Of a stretch of DNA of 64,000 nucleotides, positions 62,259 to 64,000 are shown piece after piece. Positions within the stretch are counted from its first letter, which is position 1. Every line of letters begins with the position of its first letter. The notes below the pieces were generated by a model that saw only the letters and a program-made list of their open reading frames with translations, ran no database searches and was not told the DNA's origin. The position numbers were made by a program, and so were the translations under genes. The stretch is from Nevskiaceae bacterium (GTDB lineage: Bacteria > Pseudomonadota > Gammaproteobacteria > Nevskiales > Nevskiaceae), in assembly GCA_008012115.1 (NCBI GenBank), contig SSEB01000004.1:1-64000 (forward strand), given 5' to 3'.

Positions 62259-62750
62259 TTACGCGGCGTAGCGCGAACCGGGCGTCGCCTTCGTCATCCA
62301 GCGCAGGTAGTCGGCGACAGCGGCCTCGCCTTCGGCCGGCGCCCAGGGCGCAAACTGGGTGATGCGCGCAGGGTCGTAGGGCCCTTCCTTGATCTCGAAG
62401 AAGGCGGCGTGTGCGCCCTGCGGCACATAGCTGTGCCAGGTCTGCGGCGGCAGTTCCAGCGCCACCACTGCTCCGCCCGGCGACAGTCGCACGCGTTCAC
62501 GCAGCGCGCCATCGTCCTCGAACAGCAGCACCTCGGCGGTGCCGGACAGCGCCAGCGTCATCTCCCACTTGTTGAGATCGATATGCCGGTGCGGCCGGAT
62601 ATAGGTGCCGCGGCCCAGCTGCACGATCAGCCGCTGCACCAGCGATGCCGGTCCCTCGTGAAAATTGAAATGCGTGCGCAGCCGCGGACTGGCCTCGGCC
62701 TTCTGCGCGAGGTCAGCCAGCAAGTCTTGCGAAATCGTGCGCGGGTTCAT
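62259..62750 (-). CDS. WbuC family cupin-fold metalloprotein
   Basis: 163-aa cupin. The metal-binding pattern RPHRHIDLNKWE (about residues 52-63) and the second cupin motif near PPQTWHSYVP (about 102) are visible. WbuC-type proteins often sit in lipopolysaccharide O-antigen clusters, but here the neighbour is a DNA glycosylase gene whose stop overlaps the ATG by 4 bp. Function is unknown. Confidence 0.83.
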   Translation of the reverse strand: MNPRTISQDLLADLAQKAEASPRLRTHFNFHEGPASLVQRLIVQLGRGTYIRPHRHIDLNKWEMTLALSGTAEVLLFEDDGALRERVRLSPGGAVVALELPPQTWHSYVPQGAHAAFFEIKEGPYDPARITQFAPWAPAEGEAAVADYLRWMTKATPGSRYAA

Positions 62751-63331
62751 CGCGGGGCGCTCCGTAAAGTGGGATGGCAGTGACAGCTCACGAGATGGTC
62801 GTTGACCATGCCGGTCGCCTGCATGTAGGCGTAGACGATGGTGCTGCCGACGAACTTGAAACCGCGCTTGAGCAGATCCTTGCTCAGACGATCCGATAGC
62901 GCGGTCTTGGCTGGCACGTCCTTCATCGAGCGCCAGTGGTTGACGATGGGCTGGTCGTCGCTGAACGCCCAGTAATACGCCGCGAAACTGCCGAACGCCT
63001 GCTGCACCTGGAGGAAGGCCTGCGCATTGCTGCGCGCGGACCAGACCTTGAGACGGTTGCGGACGATGCCGGGATCGAGCAGCAGCTTCTCCAGTCGCGC
63101 CTCGCTGTAGCGCGCCACTTTCTGCGGATCGAAGTCGTCGAAGGCCGCGCGATAGCCCTCGCGCTTGGCCAGGATCGTGCTCCACGACAGTCCCGCCTGC
63201 GCACCTTCGAGAATCAGGAATTCGAACAGCCGGCGGTCATCGTGCTGCGGCACGCCCCACTCGGTGTCGTGGTAAATCGTCTCCAGGGGCGTGCGCGCCG
63301 CCCAGGCGCAGCGCACGGGTTCGTTGCTCAC
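62747..63331 (-). CDS. tag: DNA-3-methyladenine glycosylase I
   Basis: Base-excision repair enzyme removing 3-methyladenine, 194 aa from GTG 63331. The start VRCAWA with YHDTEWGVPQHDDRRLFEFLILEGAQAGLSW is diagnostic. The C-terminal zinc-binding Cys/His residues are in HLVSCHCH (about residue 185). It is divergent from the uracil-DNA glycosylase gene with only 27 bp between starts. Confidence 0.95.
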   Translation of the reverse strand: MSNEPVRCAWAARTPLETIYHDTEWGVPQHDDRRLFEFLILEGAQAGLSWSTILAKREGYRAAFDDFDPQKVARYSEARLEKLLLDPGIVRNRLKVWSARSNAQAFLQVQQAFGSFAAYYWAFSDDQPIVNHWRSMKDVPAKTALSDRLSKDLLKRGFKFVGSTIVYAYMQATGMVNDHLVSCHCHPTLRSAPR

Positions 63332-63358
63332 GGCGATGTCCGTTGCCAAGATGCGCGG

Positions 63359-63979
63359 ATGATAGATCAGAACGGTCCGCGTAATCCGCGCGGCAAGCTC
63401 GCCCGCCTTGCGCGCGAGGTGCGCGCCTGCACGGTCTGCGCCGCGCATCTGCCCCTGGGGCCACGCCCGGTGCTGCGCGTGGACGAGGCGGTGCGCGTCC
63501 TCATCACCGGGCACGCACCGGGAACCAAGGTTCACGCCACCGGCCTGCCGTGGAACGATCCCAGCGGCGAACGCCTGCGGCGCTGGCTGGATGTGGATCG
63601 CGAAACCTTTTACGACCTCGACCGCTTCGGCGTGATGGCCATGGGCCTGTGCTATCCCGGACGCGGGCGTGGCGGCGACCTGCCACCGCGGCCGGAATGC
63701 GCGCCGCTCTGGCACGCCCGCGTGCGCGCGCAGTTGCCGTCGTTGCGGCTGACGCTGCTGGTCGGTCGGCATGCGCAGCTGCATTACCTCGACACCCGCC
63801 ACGAGACGCTGGGCGACACCGTGCGTCGCTGGCGCGACTTCGCGGGCTCCGGCTATTTCCCCCTGCCACATCCCTCGCCGCGCAACACGCGCTGGCTGCG
63901 CGAGCGGCCCTGGTTCGAGCAAGACGTGGTGCCCGGCCTGCGCCGCGCGGTGGCCGCGGCACTGGCTCAAAGCGGCTGA
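63359..63979 (+). CDS. uracil-DNA glycosylase family protein
   Basis: 206-aa DNA-repair-type protein of the uracil-DNA glycosylase superfamily. Segments LITGHAPGTKVHATGLPWNDPSGERLRRWL (about residues 50-79), MGLCYPGRG and LPHPSPRNTRWL (about 170) are typical; a CTVC pair (about 26-29) lies near the N terminus. The ATG at 63359 is the best in-frame start but a later one is possible. It is back to back with tag, suggesting a small repair locus. A possible element copy begins 5 bp after its stop. Confidence 0.82.
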   Translation: MIDQNGPRNPRGKLARLAREVRACTVCAAHLPLGPRPVLRVDEAVRVLITGHAPGTKVHATGLPWNDPSGERLRRWLDVDRETFYDLDRFGVMAMGLCYPGRGRGGDLPPRPECAPLWHARVRAQLPSLRLTLLVGRHAQLHYLDTRHETLGDTVRRWRDFAGSGYFPLPHPSPRNTRWLRERPWFEQDVVPGLRRAVAAALAQSG

Positions 63980-63984
63980 AAACC

Positions 63985-64000
63985 GTCACCCGCTCGCAGC
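63985..64000. repeat. possible left end of a sixth 114-bp element (cut by window end)
   Basis: GTCACCCGCT (63985-63994) differs by one base from the conserved end and lies 5 bp after a stop codon, the position favoured by the other copies. The rest is beyond the window, so the identity cannot be settled. Confidence 0.45.

Overview
The window reads as chromosomal DNA of a G+C-rich gammaproteobacterium. Supporting signs are the murJ-ribF-ileS-lspA-ispH block, rplU-rpmA-obgE followed by proB, ispB next to a tRNA-Pro gene, hupB followed by tRNA-Val and tRNA-Asp, rpsT with a TTG start, and a DUF3450/ExbB/ExbB/ExbD/TonB/TPR energy-transduction operon. A relative of the Nevskiales/Solimonadaceae is my guess from gene content; no marker phylogeny was possible. 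No prophage, insertion sequence or CRISPR array was seen.

Layout. 1-1511: alpha/beta hydrolase with a GlyGly-CTERM-like tail, whose first 246 bp form a perfect inverted repeat (probable assembly foldback). 1776-8277: RND tripartite efflux operon closed by a GntR/FCD regulator. 8366-12260: FecR/DUF6600 envelope protein and a K+/H+ antiporter. 12324-15710 (minus): two phosphatases; the second is preceded by a three-repeat Pho box. 15790-19048: ABC-2 exporter pair and a lipoprotein metallo-aminopeptidase. 19064-25721 (minus): TonB-type operon with a truncated ExbD copy and a TPR-DUF1329 fusion. 25844-31443: hydrolases, dehydrogenases, rhodanese, GreB and two small secreted proteins with PVxGP repeats. 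31573-41659 (minus): RND lipid-type exporter fused to a cyclic-nucleotide-binding domain, a LolA-like partner, and two tandem class III cyclase/AAA/TPR proteins. 41770-45189: large TonB-dependent receptor. 45427-63979: mostly housekeeping genes (isoprenoid, lipoprotein maturation, tRNA charging, ribosome, DNA repair) plus three tRNAs.

The most striking non-genic signal is a family of intergenic elements, five complete and one cut by the window end. Four complete copies have intact GCCACCCGCT/AGCGGGTGGC ends and one has a decayed right end. All five are exactly 114 bp, with a second inverted repeat (GTTATTA/TAATAAC type) at fixed internal positions around a 46-bp AT-rich core. The 24-bp arms between the two repeats are not conserved in sequence, but their length is invariant. 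This geometry suggests a structured or protein-organised element that I cannot match to a family I know.

Functional links: the TonB operon probably energises receptors such as the 41770-45189 protein. The cyclases lie just upstream of an exporter that carries a cyclic-nucleotide sensor, suggesting a local second-messenger circuit. The Pho box ties the phosphoesterase to phosphate starvation.
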